A stretch of 11,968 nucleotides of DNA from Pseudomonadota bacterium (GCA_023390985.1 JAEWBU010000189.1:1-11968); one strand, 5' to 3'. Counted from the stretch's first letter, positions 1 through 6,640 are shown. Notes: a model not told the origin generated them from the sequence alone. Numbers and translations are program-made.

Positions 1-171
1 GTGCGCGACCCCGCCGATGCCGTCCCGCGCATCCGCGCCCGGCGGCCCGATGCCGTGACGCGCCGGCTCGCCAGCGGCGAACACGTCCCGGTCTTTCCCG
101 CGCTGCTGAACGGCCGGCGGCTTCCCCGCAGCGCCAGCCCGCTGCCCGGCGGCCCGCGCCGAGCCGACTGA
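1..171 (+). CDS. C-terminal end of an unidentified protein (possibly CaiB/BaiF CoA-transferase)
   Basis: An open frame runs in from the left edge and stops at the TGA at 169-171, giving the last 56 residues of a protein. The codons favour G or C at the third position, like the neighbours. The tail is Arg/Pro/Ala-rich and contains the stretch EHVPVFPALLNGRRLPRSA. This loosely resembles the proline-rich end of CaiB/BaiF-family acyl-CoA transferases, where a short beta strand is followed by a 'PxxGxRxxPR' segment, but no diagnostic motif lies inside the window. The GTG at position 1 need not be a start. The gene ends 20 bases before the next start, so it is probably the upstream member of the same operon. 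The frame is fairly secure; the identity is a guess. Confidence 0.5.
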   Translation: MRDPADAVPRIRARRPDAVTRRLASGEHVPVFPALLNGRRLPRSASPLPGGPRRAD

Positions 172-191
172 ACCTTGCCTCCGTACCCGAC

Positions 192-1007
192 ATGCCGACT
201 CCGACCTCCTTCGATGCCCGCGACCCGCTCGTGCTGCGCACGGGCCTCTTCGACGGCCGCCAGGCCTTCATCACCGGTGCCGGCTCGGGCATCGGGCGCG
301 GCATCGCGCTGCGCCTCATGGCCCTGGGCATGGACGTGTTCGGCACCGGCCGGCGCGCCGAGGCGCTCGCCGAAACCGGGCGCCTGGCCGAGGGCCTGCC
401 CGGCCGCTTCCGCTCCGAGCCCTGCAACGTGCGCGATACCGAAGCGATCGAGGGGCTGGTGGCCTCCGTCGGCATGTCGTCCGGCATCGACCTGCTGGTG
501 AACAACGCGGGGGGGCAGTTCTTCGCCCGCGCCACCGACATCGGCCGCAAGGGCTGGGATGCGGTGATCGACGTCAACCTGAACGCGGTGTTCACGGTGA
601 CCCGGGCCGCGTACCCGTACCTGAAGGCCCGCGCCGGCGCGGTGGTGAGCCTCTCGCTGTCCGGCGTGGACCGCGGCTCCATGGGCATCGCGCATTCCAT
701 CGCCGCGCGCGCGGGCGTGCTCGGCCTGACGCGCACGCTGGCGCTCGAATGGGCGTCCGACGGCATCCGACTCAACTGCATCGGCCCCGGCGCCGTGCTG
801 ACCGAAGGCCTGTCCGGCGAGGCGGCCAAGCCGGTGCTGGACCGCTTCGTCGAGGCCACGCCCCTGGGCCGGGCCACCAGCGTGGAGGAGGTGGCCGAAC
901 TCGTCGCCTTCCTCGCCAGCCCGGCCGGCCGGCTGATGACGGGACAACTGATCCAGATCGACGGTGCCGCCCACCTGGGCACCGGCCTCCACATGCTGCC
1001 CGGATGA
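192..1007 (+). CDS. SDR-family oxidoreductase, trans-2-enoyl-CoA reductase (PECR)-like
   Basis: A 271-residue classical-length short-chain dehydrogenase/reductase. It has the Rossmann nucleotide-binding motif TGAGSGIG at residues 28-35, NNAG at 104-107 and the PG element after the sixth strand (199-200). The YxxxK catalytic pair is absent: the aligned positions are Ser169 and Arg173 within HSIAARAGV (168-176). That string, and NNAGGQF (104-110), closely resemble my recollection of mammalian peroxisomal trans-2-enoyl-CoA reductase (NNGGGQF and HSGAARAGV), and the following ALEWASDGIRLNCIGPG also fits the enoyl/dienoyl-CoA reductase branch. I therefore infer an NADPH-dependent reductase acting on a CoA ester or similar enone rather than an alcohol dehydrogenase. 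The start is the first ATG after the previous stop, with no clear Shine-Dalgarno. It is 35 bases ahead of the cyclase gene, probably co-transcribed. The SDR fold is sure, the substrate unknown. Confidence 0.9.
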   Translation: MPTPTSFDARDPLVLRTGLFDGRQAFITGAGSGIGRGIALRLMALGMDVFGTGRRAEALAETGRLAEGLPGRFRSEPCNVRDTEAIEGLVASVGMSSGIDLLVNNAGGQFFARATDIGRKGWDAVIDVNLNAVFTVTRAAYPYLKARAGAVVSLSLSGVDRGSMGIAHSIAARAGVLGLTRTLALEWASDGIRLNCIGPGAVLTEGLSGEAAKPVLDRFVEATPLGRATSVEEVAELVAFLASPAGRLMTGQLIQIDGAAHLGTGLHMLPG

Positions 1008-1029
1008 GGGCGGCGCATCCACGACGAAC

Positions 1030-1035
1030 AGGAGA
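1030..1035 (+). promoter_or_regulatory. Ribosome binding site of the cyclase gene
   Basis: AGGAGA lies 7 bases ahead of the ATG at 1043. It decides the start, because the frame is open far upstream into the SDR gene and several other starts would otherwise be possible. Confidence 0.8.
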
Positions 1036-1042
1036 GACCACC

Positions 1043-2065
1043 ATGAGCAATCCCCGCTGGAAGCAGCGCCCGCCCGGATCGAACTGGGGCGACTTCGGCC
1101 CCGACGACCAGATCGGCCGCATGAACCTGCTGACGCCCGAGGTGCGGCTGAAGGCCGTGCGCGAGGTGGAGCATGGCCTGGCGTTCTGCCTGAGCCTGCC
1201 GCTGGACTACCCGGGCGGCAACACGCTGTTCCAGCACCGCAAGGCGCCCAAGTTCTTCCACGAGCGGCGCGGCGAGGGCCACAACTTCAACTTCCGGCTG
1301 TCCAGCGTCTGCGGCTGCTTCACCGACGTCATCTCCGACGACGCGGTGATGCTCTACACCCAGTACTCCACGCAGTGGGACGGGCTGGGCCACGTGGGGC
1401 AGCTGTTCGACGCGAACGGCGACGGCCTGCCCGAGAAGGTCTACTACAACGGCTTCCGCGCCGGCGTCGAGCTGATCGGGCCGGACGACGCGAGCGAGGG
1501 TCTGGGCGCGCGCGCGATCGGCATCGAGAACCTCGCCACCGCCGGGGTGCAGGGCCGCGGCGTGCTGGTGGACCTGGAGCGCATCCACGGTCGCGAGCGC
1601 GCGCTGGTCGGCTACGACGGCCTCATGGCGGCACTCGAACAGCAGGGCGCGACCGTGCAGCACGGCGACTTCCTGTGCCTCTACACCGGCTTCGCCGACG
1701 TGGTGCTCGAGATGAAGAAGAACCCGGACGGCGAGGTGCTCGGGAAATCCTGCGCGGTGCTCGACGGCCGGGACGAGAAGCTGCTGCAGTGGATCACCGA
1801 CTCCGGCATCGTCGCCATCTGCGCCGACAACTTCGCGGTCGAGGCCTATCCGTCTCGCCCCGGCGCCGGCGAGCACTACGCCGCGCTGCCGCTGCACGAG
1901 CACTGCATCTTCAAGCTGGGCCTGAATCTGGGCGAGCTGTGGTACTTCACCGAACTCGCGCAGTGGCTGCGCGCCCACCGCCGGTCCAGCTTCCTGCTCA
2001 CCGCACCGCCGCTGCGCCTGCCCGGCGCGGTGGGGTCGCCGGCGACGCCGGTGGCGACGGTCTGA
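1043..2065 (+). CDS. Cyclase family protein (kynurenine formamidase-like metal hydrolase)
   Basis: A 340-residue protein of the cyclase/KynB fold (Pfam cyclase type), of the long version near 340 residues rather than the roughly 210-residue KynB. The metal-site region HxGTHxDxxxH of the family appears as QYSTQWDGLGH (residues 107-117): Asp113 and His117 are kept, but the first two histidines are Gln107 and Gln111. A second conserved block is near the C terminus, with His285 in LPLHEH and Glu298 in LNLGELWYF. Family members hydrolyse amides, lactones or similar bonds using a divalent metal. There is no signal peptide, so it is cytosolic. The start is set by the AGGAGA at 1030-1035. It sits 35 bases after the SDR gene and 26 before the solute-binding protein, so it probably processes the imported compound. 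The real substrate cannot be read from the sequence. Confidence 0.9.
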   Translation: MSNPRWKQRPPGSNWGDFGPDDQIGRMNLLTPEVRLKAVREVEHGLAFCLSLPLDYPGGNTLFQHRKAPKFFHERRGEGHNFNFRLSSVCGCFTDVISDDAVMLYTQYSTQWDGLGHVGQLFDANGDGLPEKVYYNGFRAGVELIGPDDASEGLGARAIGIENLATAGVQGRGVLVDLERIHGRERALVGYDGLMAALEQQGATVQHGDFLCLYTGFADVVLEMKKNPDGEVLGKSCAVLDGRDEKLLQWITDSGIVAICADNFAVEAYPSRPGAGEHYAALPLHEHCIFKLGLNLGELWYFTELAQWLRAHRRSSFLLTAPPLRLPGAVGSPATPVATV

Positions 2066-2079
2066 ACCGACATCGAGAC

Positions 2080-2085
2080 AAGGAG
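2080..2085 (+). promoter_or_regulatory. Ribosome binding site of the solute-binding protein gene
   Basis: AAGGAG with a 6-base spacing to the ATG at 2092. It fixes the start exactly before a well-formed signal peptide, although the frame is open for more than 1 kb upstream. Confidence 0.85.
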
Positions 2086-2091
2086 ACAAGC

Positions 2092-3093
2092 ATGGACACG
2101 AACAAGCAACGACGGGCCTTCTCCGCACTGGCCTTTTCCGCCGCGATCACGGCCGTCTTGCCGGTCGCGGCACAAGCGCAGGGCGGCGACGCCGGCAACT
2201 GGCCCGCGCGGCCGGTGACGCTGGTGATCCCCTATCCGCCCGGAGGCACGAGCGACGTCGTCGGCCGGCAGCTCGCGCAGCGCCTGCGCGAGGAGCTGGG
2301 GCAGAGCGTGATTGCGGAGAACAAGGCGGGCGCCGCCACCGCCATCGGCGCGGCCGCCGTCGCGCGTGCGCCCAAGGACGGCTACACGCTGCTGCTCTCG
2401 GCCGGCACCACCTTTACGGTGCTGCCTCACCTGAGCGACAAGCTGCAGTACAAGCTGGCGGACTTCGATCCTGTGGCCGTCGTGTGCAGCGTGCCGTTCG
2501 CCTTCGTCGTGAAGAAGGATTTCCCGGCGAAGACGCTGGCCGAGTTCGTCGCCTACGCGAAGGCGAAGCCGGGCGCGATCAACAACGCCACCAACGGGCA
2601 GGGCAGCATGGTCCACCTGCTGGGCGAGATGATCGCCACCGGCCTGGACATCAAGATGACGCAGGTGCACTACAAGGGCGCGGCGCCGGCCACCATGGAC
2701 ATGCTCGCGGGCGTGGTCGATTCGAACGTGGAGGCGCTCACCAGCGCGCTGCCCAACGTCAACGCCGGCCAGTACCGGGCGCTGGCCGTGCTGAGCGCGG
2801 AACGCCAGCCGCTGATGCCGAACGTGCCGACCTTCAAGGAACTGGGCTACCCGAAGGTGATGGGCGAGACCTGGTACGCGGTGTTCGCCCCGGCCGGCAC
2901 GCCGCGGCCGGTGGTCGAGAAACTCAACGCCGCCCTGCGCAGGATCACCACGTCCGCCGCCTTCAAGGAATCCATGCAGAAGATCGGCAACGAGGCGAAA
3001 TCGGGCACGCCGGCGGAGCTGACCGAGCTCACGGTGCAACAGAACCGGCAATGGGGCGAACTGATCCGCCGGCTGGACATCAAGATGGAATGA
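2092..3093 (+). CDS. Bug family (TctC-like) tripartite tricarboxylate transporter substrate-binding protein
   Basis: A 333-residue periplasmic binding protein. The N terminus has a charged region (KQRR, residues 5-8), a hydrophobic core (about 10-25) and an Ala-rich AQAQ cleavage region near residues 27-30: a Sec signal peptide. The mature protein starts with the family hallmark WPARPVTLVIPYPPGGTSD (37-55), followed by the GxxxIGAAAVARAPKDGYTLL-type segment (about 80-101) and HYKGAAPA in the second lobe. Proteins of this family bind organic acids and amides with a ring of backbone contacts and hand them to TctA/TctB membrane partners or act in signalling. No tctA or tctB gene is in the window, so it is an orphan as seen here, as many Bug genes are. 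It follows the cyclase gene by 26 bases and precedes a TetR gene by 33 bases. Family identity is firm; the ligand is unknown. Confidence 0.95.
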   Translation: MDTNKQRRAFSALAFSAAITAVLPVAAQAQGGDAGNWPARPVTLVIPYPPGGTSDVVGRQLAQRLREELGQSVIAENKAGAATAIGAAAVARAPKDGYTLLLSAGTTFTVLPHLSDKLQYKLADFDPVAVVCSVPFAFVVKKDFPAKTLAEFVAYAKAKPGAINNATNGQGSMVHLLGEMIATGLDIKMTQVHYKGAAPATMDMLAGVVDSNVEALTSALPNVNAGQYRALAVLSAERQPLMPNVPTFKELGYPKVMGETWYAVFAPAGTPRPVVEKLNAALRRITTSAAFKESMQKIGNEAKSGTPAELTELTVQQNRQWGELIRRLDIKME

Positions 3094-3126
3094 GCGGCAT
3101 CGCGCGGCGCTATCCTTGGCACCGCG

Positions 3127-3825
3127 ATGCCCCGAAAAAGAAACCCCGTTGCAGCATCGGCCGAAGGCGATGTCCAGAAGCCGGGTGCCCGCGCCGAGAT
3201 CCTGCGCGCCGCCGCGGAGCTCTTCATGCAGTTCGGCTTCTCGGCCACCTCGATCGACGCGGTGGCCGAGTCGCTCGGTGCCACCAAGGGGCACATCTAC
3301 CACTACTACCGCAGCAAGGCGGACCTCTTCTTCGACATCCAGACCGCGGCGATGACGCGGCTGACGGAGGCCGTGGAGCCGATCGCCCGCGGCCCCGAGC
3401 CGGCGATCGAGCGCCTGGCCGCGATGGCCCTGACCCACACGCGCATCCTGCTGTCGGACCTGCCGATGCAGAAGGTGGCCGTGCAGGGCCTGGAGCGCCA
3501 CCTGTTCGCCTCCGGCGCCGCGGCGTCGCGGCAGCTGCGCGTGGTGGTCAAGCTGCGCGACGACTACGAGGTGCTGTTCGCCGAGGTGATCGACCAGGCC
3601 ACCCGCGACGGCCTGGTGGTGGACCAGGCGCCCAGGCTGCTGACCAAGCCCTTCTTCGGCGCGATGAACTGGGCCACCGTCTGGTACAGCCAGCGTCGCC
3701 TGCAGACCGCCGAGGACGTGGAGGAGATCGCGCGCACGCTGGCCGGTTGCGCGGTGCGCGGCCTGCTGGTGGACCCCGGCCACCGGCAGGTGCGGGAGCT
3801 GCCGCTGTTCAGGGAACGGGCCTGA
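3127..3825 (+). CDS. TetR/AcrR family transcriptional regulator
   Basis: A 232-residue regulator. The N-terminal 20 residues are basic and disordered-looking. The TetR DNA-binding domain covers about 22-70, with the helix-turn-helix in TSIDAVAESLGATKGHIYHY (41-60) followed by YRSKADLF (61-68). The C-terminal ligand-binding domain contains FFGAMNWATVWY, a pattern I associate with KstR2/FadR-type TetR proteins that bind acyl-CoA-like ligands. This is inference. It lies 33 bases after the solute-binding protein gene on the same strand, so it probably controls that operon and possibly itself. No Shine-Dalgarno is visible; TATCCT at 3111-3116, 10 bases before the ATG, looks more like a -10 box of a leaderless transcript. 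A perfect palindrome downstream at 3906-3919 could be one of its operators. Confidence 0.93.
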   Translation: MPRKRNPVAASAEGDVQKPGARAEILRAAAELFMQFGFSATSIDAVAESLGATKGHIYHYYRSKADLFFDIQTAAMTRLTEAVEPIARGPEPAIERLAAMALTHTRILLSDLPMQKVAVQGLERHLFASGAAASRQLRVVVKLRDDYEVLFAEVIDQATRDGLVVDQAPRLLTKPFFGAMNWATVWYSQRRLQTAEDVEEIARTLAGCAVRGLLVDPGHRQVRELPLFRERA

Positions 3826-3905
3826 AGAACGGCACGGGCCGCGCCAGACACGACTGCCACGCCTCAACAGGCCGCCTGCGACTAGGATGCACGTCTGCCG
3901 GCACC

Positions 3906-3919
3906 GACCGCCGGCGGTC
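3906..3919. promoter_or_regulatory. Perfect 14-bp palindrome upstream of the YihY gene, candidate operator
   Basis: GACCGCCGGCGGTC reads identically on both strands. It lies in the 107-bp gap between the TetR gene and the YihY gene, 13 bases before the YihY start and 17 bases after a weak -10-like TAGGAT (3883-3888). Size and symmetry fit a TetR-type operator, and the position between putative promoter and start would fit repression. In GC-rich DNA such palindromes also occur by chance, and I found no second full copy in the window. Confidence 0.35.
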
Positions 3920-3932
3920 AGCGAGGCCACGC

Positions 3933-4772
3933 ATGAAAGTCCGCGCCGGCACCGGCTCCATGGCGCTTCCGGGCCGCCTGTGGGCCAAGACGAAGGAAGA
4001 CAACGCGTTCAACGGCGCCGCCGCGCTCGGCTTCTTCCTGACCCTCGCGATCTTCCCCGCGATGATCCTGGTGATGAGCGTGATCCCGTACCTGCCCATC
4101 CGGGACGTCGATCGCGCCATCATGGATTTCCTGGCGCAGGTGCTGCCGCGCCAGGGTTTCGAGGTGTTCAGGGAGGTGATCCAGCAGATCGTCACCGAGA
4201 AGCAGGGCGGGTTGCTCTCGGTGGGCGCGCTCGCCACGCTCTGGGCGGCATCCAGCGGGATGTACGCCATCATGCAGCAGCTGAACGTGACGTACGAGGT
4301 CAAGGAAAGGCGAGGTTTCCTGCACGCGCGCGCGGTCGCCATCGGCCTTTCCATCGTCATCGGCGCGCTGATGCTGGTCGTGTTCTCGCTGGTCGTGCTC
4401 GGCGGCGTCGCGCAGGGCTGGATCGGCAGGCGGTTCGGCTTCAGCGAGGGGCTGCTGGCGTTCTTCGTCGTGCTGCGCTGGGTGATCATCGTGCTCGCGC
4501 TGACGCTGGCGTTCTCGCTCACCTACCGGCTGGCGCCCGACATCGAGAACAACTCCTTCCGCTTCGTCAGCAAGGGGGGAGCGGCCGGCACGCTCATGCT
4601 GGTGGCCGCGTCGGTCGGGTTCGCGGTGTATGTCCAGAACTTCGCGAACTACCAGGCGGTCTATGGCGGCATCGGGGCCGTGATCGTCCTGATGCTGTGG
4701 CTGTACATCGCCGGCCTGTCGCTGATCGTCGGCGCCGAGATCAACTTCCTGGTCGAGCGCGGCGGAAGGTAG
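3933..4772 (+). CDS. YihY/BrkB (UPF0761) family inner-membrane protein
   Basis: A 279-residue integral membrane protein with about six hydrophobic segments (near residues 30-52, 94-114, 133-160, 173-198, 216-235 and 243-270). Family hallmarks are visible: FNGAAALGFFLTLAIFPAM (26-44), the NVTYEVKERRGF segment after the second helix (118-129), and the C-terminal YGGIGAVIVLMLWLYIAG (244-261) ending with GAEINF. The molecular role of this family is not settled; the names 'ribonuclease BN' and 'virulence factor BrkB' come from old assignments. The ATG at 3933 is preferred, with GAGG 6 bases upstream at 3923-3926; an in-frame ATG at 3960 is possible and would remove nine residues. It is probably a separate unit from the catabolic operon, ending in a hairpin at 4785-4806. 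Confidence 0.92.
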   Translation: MKVRAGTGSMALPGRLWAKTKEDNAFNGAAALGFFLTLAIFPAMILVMSVIPYLPIRDVDRAIMDFLAQVLPRQGFEVFREVIQQIVTEKQGGLLSVGALATLWAASSGMYAIMQQLNVTYEVKERRGFLHARAVAIGLSIVIGALMLVVFSLVVLGGVAQGWIGRRFGFSEGLLAFFVVLRWVIIVLALTLAFSLTYRLAPDIENNSFRFVSKGGAAGTLMLVAASVGFAVYVQNFANYQAVYGGIGAVIVLMLWLYIAGLSLIVGAEINFLVERGGR

Positions 4773-4784
4773 CGGGGCCGGGCG

Positions 4785-4806
4785 GATCCACGCGCGGCGT
4801 CGGATC
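4785..4806 (+). terminator. Candidate hairpin terminator after the YihY gene
   Basis: GATCCACGC (4785-4793) pairs with GCGT (4797-4800) and GGATC (4802-4806), giving a nine-pair stem with one bulged C (4801) and a three-base loop. It is followed by TTTCC, a short and imperfect T-run. It lies 13 bases after the YihY stop, in the convergent gap facing the minus-strand MFS unit. Position and structure fit termination of the YihY transcript, but the T-run is weak. Confidence 0.45.
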
Positions 4807-4843
4807 TTTCCGCTCTTGGGAAATCGAAATCCGTTCGTCCCCT

Positions 4844-4993
4844 TCATGTCTCCGCTCCCTGGCGCGCGGAATCCTGCTCGGACGGCTGCCGGATGCGCTC
4901 CCAGATCGCGTCCACCACCGCCCAGCAGGTGGTCCATCGGCCACCCGGTGCCGGACCAGGAACTCGCGCCGACCCGCCAAGAGCAGGCGTCAA
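4844..4993 (-). CDS. Possible 49-residue micro-ORF behind the small exported protein gene
   Basis: On the minus strand a TTG at 4993-4991 overlaps the stop of the upstream gene (TTGA, 4993-4990) and opens a 49-residue frame ending at 4844. Its second half, TCWAVVDAIWERIRQPS, has codons with mostly G or C in the third position and looks protein-like. The first half does not. Over roughly 4943-4980 the better-looking frame is a different one (AGRREFLVRHRVADG, in phase with the upstream gene). This could be a small overlapping gene with a rare start, or a short gene broken by a single frameshift near 4935-4945, or chance coding-like DNA. No family recognised; the gap from 4773 to 4989 otherwise holds only the hairpin. 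Confidence 0.25.
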   Translation of the reverse strand: MTPALGGSARVPGPAPGGRWTTCWAVVDAIWERIRQPSEQDSARQGAET

Positions 4994-5295
4994 GAGCAGC
5001 CCGGGAGCGCCAGCTGCCGCAGAGGCAGTCGCACCGCGAAGAAGACCTCGGCACCCGTGACGCGGGCCTGCCGCAGCGAGTCCGCGTGCAGTTGCAGCAC
5101 GCGTCCCTTCATCCACACGTCCAGGACCCGCAGGTCCTGTCCGGTCGACATCGAAGCGAGCGCCACCCCGGGCGCGCCGCGCGTGACGATGAGCAGCACG
5201 CCGGGCTGCTCGGTGCGCCGCCCCACGAAGTCGAGCGCCGCCGCCGCGAACGCGAAGCAGATGGCGAAGGCGGCGGCGGACAAGAGGTGCCGCAT
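4990..5295 (-). CDS. Small exported or membrane-anchored hypothetical protein
   Basis: A 101-residue frame that starts 6 bases after the stop of the MFS gene on the same strand, with strongly G/C-biased third codon positions throughout. Residues 1-20 (MRHLLSAAAFAICFAFAAAA) form a clear signal peptide or anchor. The remainder looks like a small alpha/beta domain: GVLLIVTRG (32-40), DLRVLDVWMKGRVLQLHAD (54-72) and GAEVFFAVRLPLRQLALPGC (81-100), with a cysteine next to last. The protein probably faces the periplasm. No family recognised. The tight spacing implies co-transcription and probably translational coupling with the MFS carrier, since no Shine-Dalgarno is seen in the spacer. A role linked to that carrier is only a guess from position. 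Confidence 0.72.
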   Translation of the reverse strand: MRHLLSAAAFAICFAFAAAALDFVGRRTEQPGVLLIVTRGAPGVALASMSTGQDLRVLDVWMKGRVLQLHADSLRQARVTGAEVFFAVRLPLRQLALPGCS

Positions 5296-5301
5296 GGGGG
5301 A

Positions 5302-6537
5302 CTACGCGGCCACGAGTTGCCCGAAGCGCTGCGACACCCGCTCCCGGATCGGCAGGTTGACCAGCGCCGCGAAGATCGACAGGCCTATGCACAACCACCA
5401 CACCGCGTCATAGCGACCGCTGCGCTCGTAGAAGTACCCGCCCGCGTACACGCCGAAGAAGGAGCCCACCTGGTGGCTGAGGAACACGAAGCCGAACAGC
5501 GTGGCCATGTAGCGCGTGCCGAAGAAGGTGGCGACCAGGCCCGAGGTGAGCGGCACCGTGCTCAGCCACAGCAGCCCCATGCCGGCGCCGAACAGCAGGA
5601 TGCTCGTGGTGGACAGCGGCGCGAGCACGAACGCCAGCAGCACCGCGCCGCGCGCCCAGTACACGCCGGACAGCAGCCACTTCTTGCTGCCGGGGCGGCC
5701 ACCCAGCACGCCCGCCAGGTACGCGCCGACGACGTTGAACAGGCCCACCATCGCGATCGCCCACGAGGCCACCGCGCCGGGCACGCCCCGGTCCATCAGG
5801 TAAGCCGGGAAATGCGTGGTGATGAAGGCGAGCTGGAAGCCGCAGACGAAGAAGCCGAACACCAGCAGCAGGTAGCTCGGGTGCGCGAAGGCGGTGGCGA
5901 GGATCCGCAGGTGTCCCGCCGACGGCGCCGGTGCGCCCGCGCCTTCGTTCCGGGTCTCGCCGCGCACGAACACCGCCGCGACGACGATCGCCGCGACCGC
6001 GGCCGCCATCAGCCAGGCGCCCGAACGCCAGCCGCTCGCATCGACCAGCGATTGCGTGATCGGCACGATGACGAACTGGCCCAGCGAGCCCGCGGCCGTG
6101 CCCAGGCCCAATGCCCAGGAGCGATGCGACTCCGGCATCAGCCGCCCCAGCGCCGCGACGGCGGTGGTGAACGACGCGCCGCCCATGCCGACGCCCGCCA
6201 GCACGCCCGCCGTGGCGTAGATCTGCGCCGGCGTGGTGGCGAACGCCAGCCCGGCGATGCCCAGGCTGTAGAGCAGGGCGCCGCCCACCATCACGCGGCG
6301 GGGCCCGAAGCGGTCGGTGATGAAGCCGGCGAAGGGCTGGGTGAGTCCCCACGCCAGGTTCTGGATCGCGATGGCCAGCGCGTACACCTCGCGCGAGACG
6401 CCGACGTCGGCGCTCAGCGGAGCGGTGAACAGACCGAAGGCGGACCGCACGCCGAAGGAGAGCAGGGAGATGGCGCAGGCCGCTACCAGGGTCACGACCA
6501 GGATCGCGGGCAGCCTCGGGTTCGTCGCATGTCGCAT
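5302..6537 (-). CDS. MFS transporter (OFA/monocarboxylate-like)
   Basis: A 411-residue major facilitator protein with about 12 hydrophobic segments in two halves, separated by a hydrophilic loop near residues 192-210. The loop-2/3 signature of the superfamily appears as GFITDRFGPRR (71-81). The first-half segments SFGVRSAFGLFTAPLSADVG and the second-half FLSHQVGSFFGVYAGG resemble the oxalate/formate antiporter and monocarboxylate group, suggesting an organic anion as substrate (inference). The ATG at 6537 was chosen because residues encoded upstream of it are not membrane-protein-like and extend into the shared promoter region. No good Shine-Dalgarno precedes it. It is divergent from a LysR regulator with a 118-bp gap, the classic layout of a regulator controlling its carrier, and is followed after 6 bases by the small exported protein gene. 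Confidence 0.92.
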   Translation of the reverse strand: MRHATNPRLPAILVVTLVAACAISLLSFGVRSAFGLFTAPLSADVGVSREVYALAIAIQNLAWGLTQPFAGFITDRFGPRRVMVGGALLYSLGIAGLAFATTPAQIYATAGVLAGVGMGGASFTTAVAALGRLMPESHRSWALGLGTAAGSLGQFVIVPITQSLVDASGWRSGAWLMAAAVAAIVVAAVFVRGETRNEGAGAPAPSAGHLRILATAFAHPSYLLLVFGFFVCGFQLAFITTHFPAYLMDRGVPGAVASWAIAMVGLFNVVGAYLAGVLGGRPGSKKWLLSGVYWARGAVLLAFVLAPLSTTSILLFGAGMGLLWLSTVPLTSGLVATFFGTRYMATLFGFVFLSHQVGSFFGVYAGGYFYERSGRYDAVWWLCIGLSIFAALVNLPIRERVSQRFGQLVAA

Positions 6538-6596
6538 GGCTCGAACGTACGTGCCGGAGCCCGTCCGTGCGATGCGAAATCGCGCCGCCTCGCATG
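6525..6596. promoter_or_regulatory. Repeated TCGCATG elements around the MFS/LysR divergent promoter
   Basis: TCGCATG occurs at 6525-6531 and again at 6532-6538 (across the MFS start codon) and at 6590-6596. A six-base inverted copy, ATGCGA, is at 6572-6577, so 6572-6577 and 6590-6595 form an inverted repeat with a 12-base spacer. An ACGTACGT palindrome is at 6545-6552. LysR proteins bind interrupted dyads of this size between divergent genes, so this is a plausible operator region. The match is by position and symmetry only. Confidence 0.35.
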
Positions 6597-6640
6597 CCGC
6601 GCCGGAATCCCACGCACGCACGCCTGGCGCGACGCGATGC

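Noticed and set aside
192..1007. First SDR as a pseudogene because YxxxK is missing.
   Set aside because: The frame is intact over full length, the cofactor motif and NNAG are present, and the changed positions match a known reductase subgroup signature.
1876..3930. A long minus-strand open frame of 684 codons opposite the Bug and TetR genes.
   Set aside because: Its translation is a His/Arg/Gly/Val-rich low-complexity string with no domain, while the plus strand holds clear families with signal peptide and HTH. It is a GC-rich shadow.
4994..5401. Minus-strand frame extending the 4844 micro-ORF upstream to 5401.
   Set aside because: It overlaps the end of the MFS gene and the whole small exported protein gene in another frame with poor codon pattern; only the part after 4993 deserves mention.
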